Below, in pieces: positions 22,756 to 31,176 of a stretch of 41,185 bases of DNA. The stretch's first letter is position 1. Each line of letters opens with the position of its first letter. The notes beneath the pieces are model-generated. The model saw nothing but the letters and a program-made list of their open reading frames with translations. It was not told the DNA's origin and did no database searches. Where the stretch lies: positions 1-41,185 of the forward strand of contig NZ_WHOL01000119.1 in the NCBI RefSeq assembly GCF_009745975.1, in the 5' to 3' direction. Both the position numbers and the translations under genes were made by a program. The stretch is from Actinokineospora pegani. Lineage in GTDB: Bacteria > Actinomycetota > Actinomycetes > Mycobacteriales > Pseudonocardiaceae.

Positions 22756-25700
22756 GTGGCGGTCGAGCACGAGGGTGGACGGGTCTTCACCGGACCGGAC
22801 GCCGCGGCGGCGCTGATGGCGGCCGTCGACTGGCCCTCGACCCCGCTGGGCGACGTGGCGGGCTGGCCCGCGCAACTGCGCTCCGTCGTGCGCACCATGC
22901 TGTCGTCCAAGCAGCAGATGGTGCTGTTCTGGGGCCCCCGGCGCATCGCGCTCTACAACGACTCCTACGCCCCCACCATCGGTGACAAGCACCCCGGGGC
23001 GCTGGGCCGCCCGGCCGAGGAGAACTGGGGCGAGCTGTGGGGGGTGCTCGCGCCGCTGCTGGACCGGGTCCAGGGCTCCGGCGAGCCGTTCCGGGCCGAG
23101 GACCACCCGTTCCCCATCGTCCGGCGCGGGTTCCTCGAGCAGACCTACTTCACCATCTCCTACGACCCCGTCCTGGTCGACGAGCCCGGGTCGGGCGGGA
23201 CCCGGGTGGGGGGCGTGCTGTGCCTGGTCACCGAGACCACCGCCCGGGTGCTCGGCGAGCGGCGGATGCGCGCGCTGGGCCTGCTGGGCACCCGGCTGTC
23301 CGGGCTGGACACCGCCGAGCGGGTGGGCCGGGCGGCCGCGACGGCGGTCAGCGAGTTCCCCGAGGACCTGCCCTCGGCGCTGGTGTACCTGTGCGACGAG
23401 GAGCGCCGCGACACGCTGCGGCTGCTCGGCGCGGTGCGCCGGGGCGCGCTGCCCACCGCGGTGGAGCTGACCCGGCCGGACCCGGCGGTCCAGGTGCTGG
23501 CCACCGTGCTGGCCGACGGCGAGGCGGCGTGGCTGCCCGACCGCGCGGGCGAGCCGCGCTCGCTGGCCATGCCGCTGACCACCCCGACCGGCACGGTCGG
23601 GGTGCTGGTGGCAGGCGTCAACCCGATGCTGGCGGTGGACGAGGGCTACCGCGACTTCCTCGACCTGTTCGCCGCCGGGGTGTCCTCCGCGCTGGGCAAC
23701 GCCGCCGCGCACGACGCGGAGCGGCGCCGGACCAGCGCGCTGGCCGAGCTGGACCGGGCCAAGACCGAGCTGTTCGCCAACATCAGCCACGAGCTGCGCA
23801 CCCCGCTGACGCTGATCGCGGGCCCGGCCGAGGACGCGCTGACCGACCGGGTCGAGCCGCTCGCCGGTGCGCAGCGGGAGCGGGTGGAGCTGATCCGGCG
23901 CAACGCGACCCGGCTCAGCCGCATGGTCGACAACCTCCTGGACTTCACCCGGATCGAGTCCGGCGCGCTGCGCCCGGAGCGGGTGGCCACCGACCTGGCC
24001 GAGTTCACCAGGGCCATCACCGACTCGTTCCGCCCGGCGATCGAGCGGGCGGGCCTGGAACTGGTCCTCGACGCGCCGCCGCTGCCCCGGCCGGTGTCGG
24101 TGGACCGGGACATGTGGCAGCGGGTCATGCTGAACCTGCTGTCGAACGCGTTGAAGTTCACCCTCGCCGGGCGGGTCGAGGTGCGGGTGGCCGACGGCGA
24201 CGGCCAGGCCAGGGTGTCGGTGACCGACACGGGCCTGGGCATCCCGGCCGAGGACGTGCCCAGGCTCTTCGAGCGCTTCCACCGGGTGCGCGGGGCCGCG
24301 GGCCGCTCCCGCGAGGGCACCGGGATCGGCCTGGCCCTGGCCGCGGAGCTGGTGGCGCTGCACGACGGGCACATCGGTGTGGACAGCGAGCCGGGACGCG
24401 GCAGCAGCTTCACCATCGTGCTGCCCTACGGGCAGTCCCCGGCCACCTCCGAGGTGCCCCCGCGCGGGGTGGCGGCCGAGGCCTACCTGGACGAGGCCAT
24501 GGGGTGGGGCGAGGGCCGGGGCTGGCAGGAGAGCGACGACGAGCCGCCCGCGCTGCGCGGTGACACCCACGCCGCCGGGTCCGACCCGAGGGGCACGGCG
24601 GGGGCCCGGGTGCTGGTGGTGGAGGACAACGCCGACCTGCGCGGGTTCCTGGTGCGGCTGCTGGGCAAGCACTGGGAGGCGACCGCGGTCGCAGACGGCG
24701 AGCAGGCCCTCGCCGTCGTGCGCCGGTCCCGGCCGGACCTGGTGATCAGCGACGTGGTCATGCCGGGCGTGGACGGGTTCACCCTGCTGGACCGGCTGCG
24801 CGGGGACCCGGCCACCGCGCACATCCCGGTGGTGCTGCTCTCGGCGCGGGCGGGCGAGGAGGCCGCGATCGAGGGCCTGGCCCGCGGCGCCGACGACTAC
24901 CTGAGCAAGCCGTTCTCCGCCCAGGAGCTGCTGGCGCGGGTGCGGTCGAACCTGGAGATGGCCCGGCTGCGCACCCAGCAGGCGGCGTGGCGCGCGGCGC
25001 TGGTGGAGGCGCTCGACGACGGGTTCTTCATGATGGACGGCGACGGCGCGATCCTGGAGATGAACGCCGCCTTCGCCCAGACCCTCGGCATCGACCCGGC
25101 GGACGTGCCGGTCACCAGGCCCTACCCGTGGGTGCCGCCGCACCCGGACACCGGCGAGAAGCTCGAGACCCTGCTCAGCGAGGGCCTGACCGACGGCGGC
25201 GGCCGGTTCCTGGTCCCGGCCGTGCGCCCGTCGGGGCGGCGGCTGTGGCTGTCGGTCAGCCTCAACGAGGTCGCGGTCCCCGGCGTGGCGAAGCGGTTCG
25301 TCGGCACGATGCGCGACGTCACCGCCGACCGGGTGGCCGCGGAGCGCGACGCCGCCCAGGCCACCTTCGCGGGCAGGCTCGCCGACGCCGCCGACGTGGG
25401 CGCGGTGCTGGAGGCGGGCACGGCGGGCCTGGGGGCGGCGTGGTCGACCGGGCCCGCGGTGGTCGCGGCGTGGGTGACCGAGCCGGACGAGGCCGGGGTC
25501 GAGGAGCGCGACGTGCCCACGGTGCTGCGCGACCCGTCGGGGCGCACGTGGGAGGGGCTGCCCGGGGCGGCGCGGCGGGCGCTGGAGGGCGCCCGCCACA
25601 CCCGGGGCACCCGGGTGGTGGCCGAGGACGGCGGCGGCCGGTCGGTCGGGATCGCGACCCGGCTGGACATCGCGGGTGAGCCGACGGCGGTGTGGCTGGG

Positions 25701-26520
25701 GCTGGACCCGCCGCAGGTGGTCACCGACGTCGACCGGTACCTGTTCAGCTCGCTGTGCGCGCTGCTGGGCCAGGCGCTGACCAGGGCCAGGGCGTTCGAC
25801 GAGCAGCGGACCGTCGCGGTGACGCTGCAGCGGTCCATCCTGGGCCCGACGTCGCTGCCGTCGGGCTTCGCGGTGCGCTACGAGCCCGCGGTGGAGCCGC
25901 TGGAGGTCGGCGGCGACTGGTACGACGTGGTCCGGCTCGACGCGCACCGGGTGGGCGTGGTGGTCGGCGACTGCGTCGGCCGCGGGCTGCGCGCGGCGTC
26001 GGTGATGGGGCAGTTGCGCAGCGCCTGCCGGGCGCTGCTGCGCCAGGCGATCGGCCCGGCGCAGGTGCTGACCACACTGGACGACTTCGCCGAGATGCTG
26101 CCGGGCGCGGTGTGCACGACGGTGTTCTGCGCGATCGTCGACCGCGGCGCCGGGACACTGGAGTACAGCAGCGCCGGTCACCTGCCGGGCCTCGTGGTCG
26201 GCGGCGACGGCGACGGCGCGCTGTTGGACGGGGCCAACTCGGTGCCGCTGGGCGTGGCCCCGGGGATGCCCCGGCCGCAGGCCCGGGTGGAGCTGGCCGA
26301 GGGCTGCCTGGTGCTGCTCTACACCGACGGCCTGGTCGAGCGGCGCGGCGAGGTCATCGACGAGGGCATCGGCCGGGCGCTGCGGGTGCTGGGCCAGGCG
26401 GCGGCGGAGCCGGGGCTCGACGCGGTGCTGGACCGGGTGATCACCGGGCTGGTGACCCCGCACGACCACGACGACGACATCGCCGCGCTGATCTACCGGC
26501 ACACCGGCGATCAGGCGTGA
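22756..26520 (+). CDS. Hybrid histidine kinase-receiver-PAS-GAF-SpoIIE phosphatase
   Basis: 1254 residues in one frame. Domain order: PAS-like sensor (about 20-160), GAF-like region (190-320), HisKA with FANISHELRTPLTLI and phospho-acceptor His345, HATPase (NLLSNALKF, DTGLGIP, GTGIGLAL, to about 560), a linker, receiver domain (618-735; VLVVEDN, acceptor Asp666 in ISDVVMPG, LSKPF), PAS (740-860), GAF (870-1015), and a PP2C/SpoIIE phosphatase (1035-1250) with metal sites GGDWYD (Asp1054), GDCVGRG and DDDIAAL. All catalytic residues are present. The kinase and receiver would gate the phosphatase, which should dephosphorylate a STAS protein, probably the neighbour at 26511. No membrane helix, so a cytoplasmic sensor. 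Its last 10 nt overlap the convergent STAS gene. Confidence 0.93.
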   Translation: MAVEHEGGRVFTGPDAAAALMAAVDWPSTPLGDVAGWPAQLRSVVRTMLSSKQQMVLFWGPRRIALYNDSYAPTIGDKHPGALGRPAEENWGELWGVLAPLLDRVQGSGEPFRAEDHPFPIVRRGFLEQTYFTISYDPVLVDEPGSGGTRVGGVLCLVTETTARVLGERRMRALGLLGTRLSGLDTAERVGRAAATAVSEFPEDLPSALVYLCDEERRDTLRLLGAVRRGALPTAVELTRPDPAVQVLATVLADGEAAWLPDRAGEPRSLAMPLTTPTGTVGVLVAGVNPMLAVDEGYRDFLDLFAAGVSSALGNAAAHDAERRRTSALAELDRAKTELFANISHELRTPLTLIAGPAEDALTDRVEPLAGAQRERVELIRRNATRLSRMVDNLLDFTRIESGALRPERVATDLAEFTRAITDSFRPAIERAGLELVLDAPPLPRPVSVDRDMWQRVMLNLLSNALKFTLAGRVEVRVADGDGQARVSVTDTGLGIPAEDVPRLFERFHRVRGAAGRSREGTGIGLALAAELVALHDGHIGVDSEPGRGSSFTIVLPYGQSPATSEVPPRGVAAEAYLDEAMGWGEGRGWQESDDEPPALRGDTHAAGSDPRGTAGARVLVVEDNADLRGFLVRLLGKHWEATAVADGEQALAVVRRSRPDLVISDVVMPGVDGFTLLDRLRGDPATAHIPVVLLSARAGEEAAIEGLARGADDYLSKPFSAQELLARVRSNLEMARLRTQQAAWRAALVEALDDGFFMMDGDGAILEMNAAFAQTLGIDPADVPVTRPYPWVPPHPDTGEKLETLLSEGLTDGGGRFLVPAVRPSGRRLWLSVSLNEVAVPGVAKRFVGTMRDVTADRVAAERDAAQATFAGRLADAADVGAVLEAGTAGLGAAWSTGPAVVAAWVTEPDEAGVEERDVPTVLRDPSGRTWEGLPGAARRALEGARHTRGTRVVAEDGGGRSVGIATRLDIAGEPTAVWLGLDPPQVVTDVDRYLFSSLCALLGQALTRARAFDEQRTVAVTLQRSILGPTSLPSGFAVRYEPAVEPLEVGGDWYDVVRLDAHRVGVVVGDCVGRGLRAASVMGQLRSACRALLRQAIGPAQVLTTLDDFAEMLPGAVCTTVFCAIVDRGAGTLEYSSAGHLPGLVVGGDGDGALLDGANSVPLGVAPGMPRPQARVELAEGCLVLLYTDGLVERRGEVIDEGIGRALRVLGQAAAEPGLDAVLDRVITGLVTPHDHDDDIAALIYRHTGDQA

Positions 26521-26873
26521 TCGCCCGCCAGGGCCAGCTCGGTCGAGGGGTACACGGCCAGGATCTTGTCCAGCGAGCTGACCTGGATCGCGCGCAGCAC
26601 CGGGCCGCCGCCGCTGACCACGCGCAGCGCCGCGCCGGAGTCGGCGAGCTGCTGGTGGAACTCCACGAGCAGGGCCAGCCCGGCCGAGGCAAGGAAGCCG
26701 ACCGAGGTGAGGTCGAGGACGACGGGGCGGTCGTCAGTGCGCCGCGCGGCGGCGCCCGCGAGGCCGCGGCGCAAGATCGGGGCGGTGCCCATGTCGATCT
26801 CCCCGCGCACGCGCAGCAGCACGGCGGCCGCGTCGTCACCCGACTCGACCGTCAACAATTCCGACGTGCTCAT
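26511..26873 (-). CDS. STAS anti-anti-sigma factor (RsbV/SpoIIAA-like)
   Basis: 120 residues, one STAS domain: LLRVRGEIDMGTAPILRRGLA, then VVLDLTSVGFLASAGLALLVEF with the phosphorylatable Ser63 in the conserved ASAG position. Unphosphorylated, such proteins bind RsbW-type kinases and free a sigma factor; phosphorylation switches them off and a SpoIIE phosphatase switches them on. It is convergent with, and overlaps by 10 nt, the giant phosphatase gene, its likely activator. AGAAGGG precedes the ATG. Partner kinases are probably the MEDS-HATPase protein and/or the RsbW-like protein at 27077; this is inference from context. Confidence 0.92.
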   Translation of the reverse strand: MSTSELLTVESGDDAAAVLLRVRGEIDMGTAPILRRGLAGAAARRTDDRPVVLDLTSVGFLASAGLALLVEFHQQLADSGAALRVVSGGGPVLRAIQVSSLDKILAVYPSTELALAGDHA

Positions 26874-26985
26874 GCCAGCCCTTCTGACCGGGTCATCATC
26901 CTGATCGGGGCCGCTGGCTGCTCAACGTCCCCCGGGGATACTAAAGGGATGCGAGCCCGGTGCGGCGATGAGAACACCCAGGGGC

Positions 26986-27011
26986 GTGTCGACCGGGCAC
27001 GGGCGGGGTAA
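26986..27011 (+). promoter_or_regulatory. Possible stress-sigma promoter before RsbW-like gene
   Basis: GTGT (26986-26989), 16-nt spacer, GGGTAA (27006-27011), again resembling the GNNT-N16-GGGTA pattern of SigB/SigF promoters. A weak match, 65 nt before the ATG. Confidence 0.3.
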
Positions 27012-27076
27012 TACCCGGGCAGTTGGCGTCACCCGGGAGGGGTGGCGCCGGCACTGAGAGTGGGGATCGTGACGAC

Positions 27077-27475
27077 ATGACCATGCCGGAGACCGCGCAT
27101 CACGACGACGTGGAACTGCGGTTACCCGCGGACTTCGGGAGTCTTCCGGTCGTGCGCGGTGTCGCCGCGACCGTGGCCATGGGTGTGGACCTGCCGCTGG
27201 ACCAGGTCTCCGACCTGCGCCTGGCGGTGGACGAGGTGTGCTCGCAGGTCATCGCGCTCGCCCGCCGGGGCGCCGAGCTCACCTGCCTGTTCCGGGTGTC
27301 GGGCGCCGACATCGTCGTCACCGCCTGGGCGCCGTCGGCGACCGGGCGGCTGCCGTCGCCGGAGTCGTTCGGCTGGCATGTGCTGTGCACCCTGACCGAC
27401 GACGCCCGCACCTGGCAGGGGGGTGGCTCGGACCGCGCCGTGCACGTAGAGGTGAGAAAACACCGCAATGTGTGA
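27077..27475 (+). CDS. Degenerate RsbW-like anti-sigma regulatory protein
   Basis: 132 residues of the RsbW/SpoIIAB GHKL family. The N-box is LAVDEVCSQVIALA with catalytic-type Glu53, but the conserved Asn is replaced by Gln57, and the DxGxG and GxGL boxes are missing; the C-terminus has only SFGWHVLCTLTDDARTW. Similar reduced forms occur in Mycobacteriales and Pseudonocardiales next to sigF, where the protein binds the sigma factor. Here no sigma gene follows. It may bind STAS or a distant sigma factor without kinase activity. ATG 27077 is preceded by GTGGGGA about 12 nt upstream. Confidence 0.78.
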   Translation: MTMPETAHHDDVELRLPADFGSLPVVRGVAATVAMGVDLPLDQVSDLRLAVDEVCSQVIALARRGAELTCLFRVSGADIVVTAWAPSATGRLPSPESFGWHVLCTLTDDARTWQGGGSDRAVHVEVRKHRNV

Positions 27476-27525
27476 CCACCTTTCCCCTGTTGGTGACAAA
27501 AACCACAAAGAACTGTCACTCTGAG

Positions 27526-27554
27526 TTGTGACGTGGCTCGCTCGTGCCTACAGT
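27526..27554 (+). promoter_or_regulatory. Promoter of molybdenum hydroxylase genes
   Basis: TTGTGA (27526-27531), 17-nt spacer, TACAGT (27549-27554), the best housekeeping-type promoter in the window. Transcription should start near 27561; GAGGAGG follows at 27571-27577, ahead of the GTG. Upstream, 27490-27535 is AT-richer and contains several GTGAC/GTCAC pieces that could be operator half-sites. Confidence 0.65.
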
Positions 27555-27582
27555 CGGCCTCCCCTGGCTCGAGGAGGCACTG

Positions 27583-29766
27583 GTGACCCGGTTCCGCAGG
27601 CGGGCCATGCTCACGCTGCTGGTCGCGGCCCCCACCCTGACCGTGGCAGGCGAGCTGCTGCCCACGGCGGCCCAGGCCGCGGTGCCCACGCTGCCGCAGC
27701 TCGCGGACCTGGTCGACCTCGGCGACGTGCTGATCCTGGCGGGCGCGCCCACCGCGCACATGCTGGTGCTGCGCGTCGACACCGACGGGACCGCGACGCT
27801 GCGGCTGCCGCGCGCCGAGGTGGGCCAGGGCATCACCACGGCCGCGGCGATGCTGGTCGCCGAGGAGCTGGACCTGCCGCTCGACCGGGTGCACGTGGAG
27901 CTGGACGACGCCCGCCCCGAGCTGTCGTCCAGCCAGCTCACCGGCAGCTCCAACGCGATCCGGTCGCTCTACGGCCCGGTCCGCCGCGCCGCGGCCACCG
28001 CCAGGGCGCGGCTGGTCGCCGCCGCGGCGGCGCGGCTGCGCACGGTCGACCTGCGCACCCGCGACGGCCTGGTCGTGGCCGGGGACGGCCGCACCGCGCG
28101 CTACGGCGAGCTCGCCGCCGCCGCGGCCGAACCCTCGCTGCTCGTCGGACCGGTGATCACCAAGCCGGACCGGGACCTGCGGGTCATCGGCACCCCGGCG
28201 AACCGGATCGACGCCCGCGCCATGGTCACCGGGCAGCAGCGCTACACCCTCGACCTCGACGTCCCCGGCGCCCGGCCGACGATGGTGCGCAGGCCGCCGA
28301 CGATCAACGGCCGGGTCGCCGCGGTGGCCAACGAGGCGGCGGTGCGGGCCATGCCCGGGGTGCTGGCGGTGGCCGTGGTCGCGACCGGTGTCGCCGTGGT
28401 GGCCGAGACCTTCGGCCAGGCGCTCGACGCCAAGGACGCGCTGGTGGTGAGCTGGACGGCGGGCACGGTCGACGGCGAGTCCGACGCGACCGTCTCGACC
28501 AGGCTCCGCGCGGCCGCGGCGGGCTTCGGCGGGCCGCCGCTGCTGGGCCAGGCCGTCGACGCCGAGTTCGACTTCGCCTTCGTCAGCCACGCCCCGATGG
28601 AGACCAACTCCGCCATCGCCGACGTGCGCGCCGACCGGGCCGAGATCTGGTCGGCGCTCAAGTCGCCGGTCCAGGTCCAGTCCGGCATCGCCCAGGCGCT
28701 GGGCATGGCCGAGGACGACGTCACCGTGCACGTCGTGCAGGGCGGCGGGTCCTTCGGGCGCAGGCTGTTCGGCGACGCCGCGGTCGAGGCCGCGCTGATC
28801 TCCCAGGCGGTGGGGATGCCGGTGAAGCTCATGTGGAGCCGGGTCGACGACATGCGCCACGGCCGCGCCCGCGCCGCCAGCCACCACAAGATCCGCGTGG
28901 TGCACGCGCTGGGCTCCGTGCTCAGCCTGGACCACCGCGTCGCCGCCGTGGAGACCGACTTCGGCCACGGCGTCGGCGACGCGGTCACCGCCAACGCCGA
29001 GCAGCTCCCCGTGGCGGACGACCTGGCGTTCCCCAACATCGTGTTCCGCACCACGGTCAAGTCGCCGTACAACTTCGGCCTGACCAACCAGTCGCTGGTG
29101 GAGGTGCCGATGGGCTTCCACACCGGCAGTTGGCGCTCGGTCTACTCGGCCAACACCCGCGGCGCGGAGGAGATCGTCGTCGACGAGGTGGCCGAGGCGG
29201 CGGGCAAGGACCCGGTGGCCTTCCGCCGCGAGCACCTCAAGACCGCCCGGCAGCGCGCGGTGCTGGACAAGGTCGCCGCCGAGGGCCGGTGGGGCAGGGC
29301 GATGCCCGCCGGGTTCGCCCAGGGCGTCGGCTTCCACGACGAGTACAAGTCCTGCGTGGCCTACCTGGTGGAGATCGACGCCCGCGACCCGCGGGCGCCG
29401 CGGGTGCTCAAGGCGACCTGCGCGGTGGACGTGGGCCGGGCGGTGAACCCGCGCGGGCTGGAGTCGCAGATGCTGGGCGGGCTGACCGACGCGATCTCCA
29501 CGACGCTGCGCGCGGGCCTGCACATCGACGCCGGGCTGCCGCTGGAGGGCAGCTACTCGCAGTTCCACTACGCCAGGCAGAAGGACTCCCCCACCGACGT
29601 CCGGGTGTTCGTCATGCCCGCCACCGGCGACCCGGGCGGGGCCGGTGAGCTGGGCGTGCCCGCCGCCGTGGGCGCGATCGCCAACGCCTACGCCCGCGCG
29701 ACCGGCGTCAAGCCGCGCAGCTTCCCGCTGGTCTTCCCCGTCGACTTCGAGCCGTACCCGAGGTAG
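27583..29766 (+). CDS. Tat-exported molybdenum hydroxylase large subunit (IorB/aldehyde-oxidase type)
   Basis: 727 residues. N-terminus VTRFRRRAMLTLLVAAPTLTVAG with a cut near AQA is a twin-arginine signal (RRRAML), so it is probably exported folded with its cofactor. The body belongs to the xanthine-dehydrogenase-family molybdopterin-binding subunit: PRAEVGQGITTAAAMLVAEEL, GGGSFGRRLF, SHAPMETN, and the C-terminal catalytic glutamate Glu689 in GGAGELGVPA. The GxGRR motif and Tat signal are typical of isoquinoline-1-oxidoreductase-like IorB proteins. It hydroxylates N-heterocycles or aldehydes; the substrate is unknown. GTG chosen for its GAGGAGG site; an in-frame start at 27544 would precede the signal. 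The small subunit follows 2 nt later. Confidence 0.9.
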   Translation: MTRFRRRAMLTLLVAAPTLTVAGELLPTAAQAAVPTLPQLADLVDLGDVLILAGAPTAHMLVLRVDTDGTATLRLPRAEVGQGITTAAAMLVAEELDLPLDRVHVELDDARPELSSSQLTGSSNAIRSLYGPVRRAAATARARLVAAAAARLRTVDLRTRDGLVVAGDGRTARYGELAAAAAEPSLLVGPVITKPDRDLRVIGTPANRIDARAMVTGQQRYTLDLDVPGARPTMVRRPPTINGRVAAVANEAAVRAMPGVLAVAVVATGVAVVAETFGQALDAKDALVVSWTAGTVDGESDATVSTRLRAAAAGFGGPPLLGQAVDAEFDFAFVSHAPMETNSAIADVRADRAEIWSALKSPVQVQSGIAQALGMAEDDVTVHVVQGGGSFGRRLFGDAAVEAALISQAVGMPVKLMWSRVDDMRHGRARAASHHKIRVVHALGSVLSLDHRVAAVETDFGHGVGDAVTANAEQLPVADDLAFPNIVFRTTVKSPYNFGLTNQSLVEVPMGFHTGSWRSVYSANTRGAEEIVVDEVAEAAGKDPVAFRREHLKTARQRAVLDKVAAEGRWGRAMPAGFAQGVGFHDEYKSCVAYLVEIDARDPRAPRVLKATCAVDVGRAVNPRGLESQMLGGLTDAISTTLRAGLHIDAGLPLEGSYSQFHYARQKDSPTDVRVFVMPATGDPGGAGELGVPAAVGAIANAYARATGVKPRSFPLVFPVDFEPYPR

Positions 29767-29768
29767 CC

Positions 29769-30233
29769 ATGCCCCAGCACACGTTCACGGTCAACGGCCG
29801 CAGCGTCACCGTCGAGGCCCCCGACGACCTGCCCACCCTGTGGGCGCTGCGGGACAAGCTCGGCGTCACCGGCCCGAAGTACGGGTGCGGGATCAACGTC
29901 TGCAAGGCCTGCACCAGCCACCTCGACGGCGCGGCGTTCAACCCGTGCGTGACGCCGGTGGCCGAGGTCGCCGGGCGGTCGGTGACCACGATCGAGGGCC
30001 TGGCCGACGGCGACACCCTGCACCCGGTGCAGCAGGCGTGGCTCGAGCAGGACGTCGCGCAGTGCGGGTACTGCCAGCCGGGGCAGATCATGGCCGCCGC
30101 CGCTCTGCTCGAGCGCACCGACGACCCGACCGACGCCGACATCGACGCCATCGAGAACGTGTGCCGCTGCGGCTCCTACTTCCGGGTCCGGCAGGCCATC
30201 AAGCGGGCGGCGGAGCTGCGCCGGGCCCGGTGA
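29769..30233 (+). CDS. [2Fe-2S] subunit of molybdenum hydroxylase (IorA type)
   Basis: 154 residues. Plant-type ferredoxin domain with cluster ligands C40-G-I-N-V-C45-K-A-C48 and C60, then the all-helical second cluster domain with C99, C102 in QCGYCQPGQ and C132, C134 in NVCRCGSY. All eight cysteines are present. It passes electrons from the molybdenum centre to an acceptor. It has no signal of its own and would travel with the Tat-targeted large subunit. No FAD subunit is encoded here, as in Ior-type enzymes that use a cytochrome; no cytochrome gene is adjacent. Confidence 0.95.
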   Translation: MPQHTFTVNGRSVTVEAPDDLPTLWALRDKLGVTGPKYGCGINVCKACTSHLDGAAFNPCVTPVAEVAGRSVTTIEGLADGDTLHPVQQAWLEQDVAQCGYCQPGQIMAAAALLERTDDPTDADIDAIENVCRCGSYFRVRQAIKRAAELRRAR

Positions 30234-30289
30234 CCCTGACCACAGGCGGTCCGTGCCCGCGCCCGGCCGGGGAATGCGAAGATCGGCGG

Positions 30290-31126
30290 GTGGGAACCCT
30301 TCTGGCAATCAGCGACCTGCACATCTCCTACGCGGAGAACCGTGAGATCGTCAGCGACCTGCGTCCCGAGTCGGACGACGACTGGCTGGTCGTGGCGGGC
30401 GACGTCGCCGAGACGGCCGAGGACATCGGCTGGGCGCTGGGCCTGCTGGCCGAGCGGTTCGCCAAGGTCGTGTGGGTCCCCGGCAACCACGAGCTGTGGA
30501 CGATGAAGCAGGACTCGTTGCAGGCCAAGGGCGTCGAGCGCTACGACGCGCTGGTGGCGTTGTGCCGCGAGCTGGGCGTGGTGACCCCGGAGGACGAGTA
30601 CCCGGTGTGGGAGGGCGGCGGTGGCCCGGTCCGGGTCACCCCCCTGTTCATCGGCTACGACTACTCCTTCCGCGCCCCGGGCACCCGCACCAAGGAGGAG
30701 TCGCTGGCCTACGCGCACAACACCGGCGTGGTCTGCACCGACGAGTTCTACCTGCACCCCGACCCGTTCGAGGGCCGCGAGGACTGGTGCCGGGCCAGGG
30801 TCGAGTCGACCACCGCCCGCCTCGACGCCTGCGACCCCGCCGTGCCGTTCCTGTTCGTGAACCACTACCCGCTGGTGCGCGAGCCCACGCGGGTCCTGCG
30901 GTACCCGGAGTTCGCCCAGTGGTGCGGCACGGAACTGACCGCCGACTGGCACACCCGCTACCCCACCGCCGCGATGGTCTACGGACACCTGCACATCCCC
31001 CGCATCACCCACCACGACGGCGTCAAGTTCCAGGAGGTCTCCCTGGGCTACCCCCGGGAGTGGAAACGCCACGGCCACCCACACGGCCTCCTGCGGCGAA
31101 TCCTCCCCACCCCCGCGCCGGTGTAG
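30290..31126 (+). CDS. Metallophosphoesterase (calcineurin-like)
   Basis: 278 residues. The complete binuclear metal site can be read: Asp9 and His11 in ISDLHISYAE, Asp38 in VVAGDVAE, Asn66-His67 in PGNHELW, His192 in VNHYPL, and His233/His235 in YGHLHIPR. The cytosolic calcineurin-like phosphoesterase group is broad; in mycobacteria a close relative sits next to the 4'-phosphopantetheinyl transferase gene, but no such gene follows here. Probably hydrolyses a phosphodiester or phosphomonoester; the substrate is unknown. GTG start at 30290, 56 nt past the 2Fe-2S gene, with a poor ribosome-binding site, so the start is somewhat uncertain. Confidence 0.9.
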   Translation: MGTLLAISDLHISYAENREIVSDLRPESDDDWLVVAGDVAETAEDIGWALGLLAERFAKVVWVPGNHELWTMKQDSLQAKGVERYDALVALCRELGVVTPEDEYPVWEGGGGPVRVTPLFIGYDYSFRAPGTRTKEESLAYAHNTGVVCTDEFYLHPDPFEGREDWCRARVESTTARLDACDPAVPFLFVNHYPLVREPTRVLRYPEFAQWCGTELTADWHTRYPTAAMVYGHLHIPRITHHDGVKFQEVSLGYPREWKRHGHPHGLLRRILPTPAPV

Positions 31127-31136
31127 AACGGGCCCC

Positions 31137-31162
31137 CGCACCGGCGGATGGCTACCGGTGCG
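31137..31162. terminator. Bidirectional hairpin between convergent genes
   Basis: CGCACCGG and CCGGTGCG (8 bp, 10-nt loop) between the phosphoesterase stop and the small secreted-protein stop, suited to ending both transcripts. Confidence 0.6.
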
Positions 31163-31176
31163 CGTGACCGGGTCGA

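Noticed and set aside
22594-26502. 1300-codon frame antisense to the giant sensor gene
   Set aside because: A shadow of high third-position GC; no domain or motif, while the plus-strand protein has intact catalytic motifs throughout.
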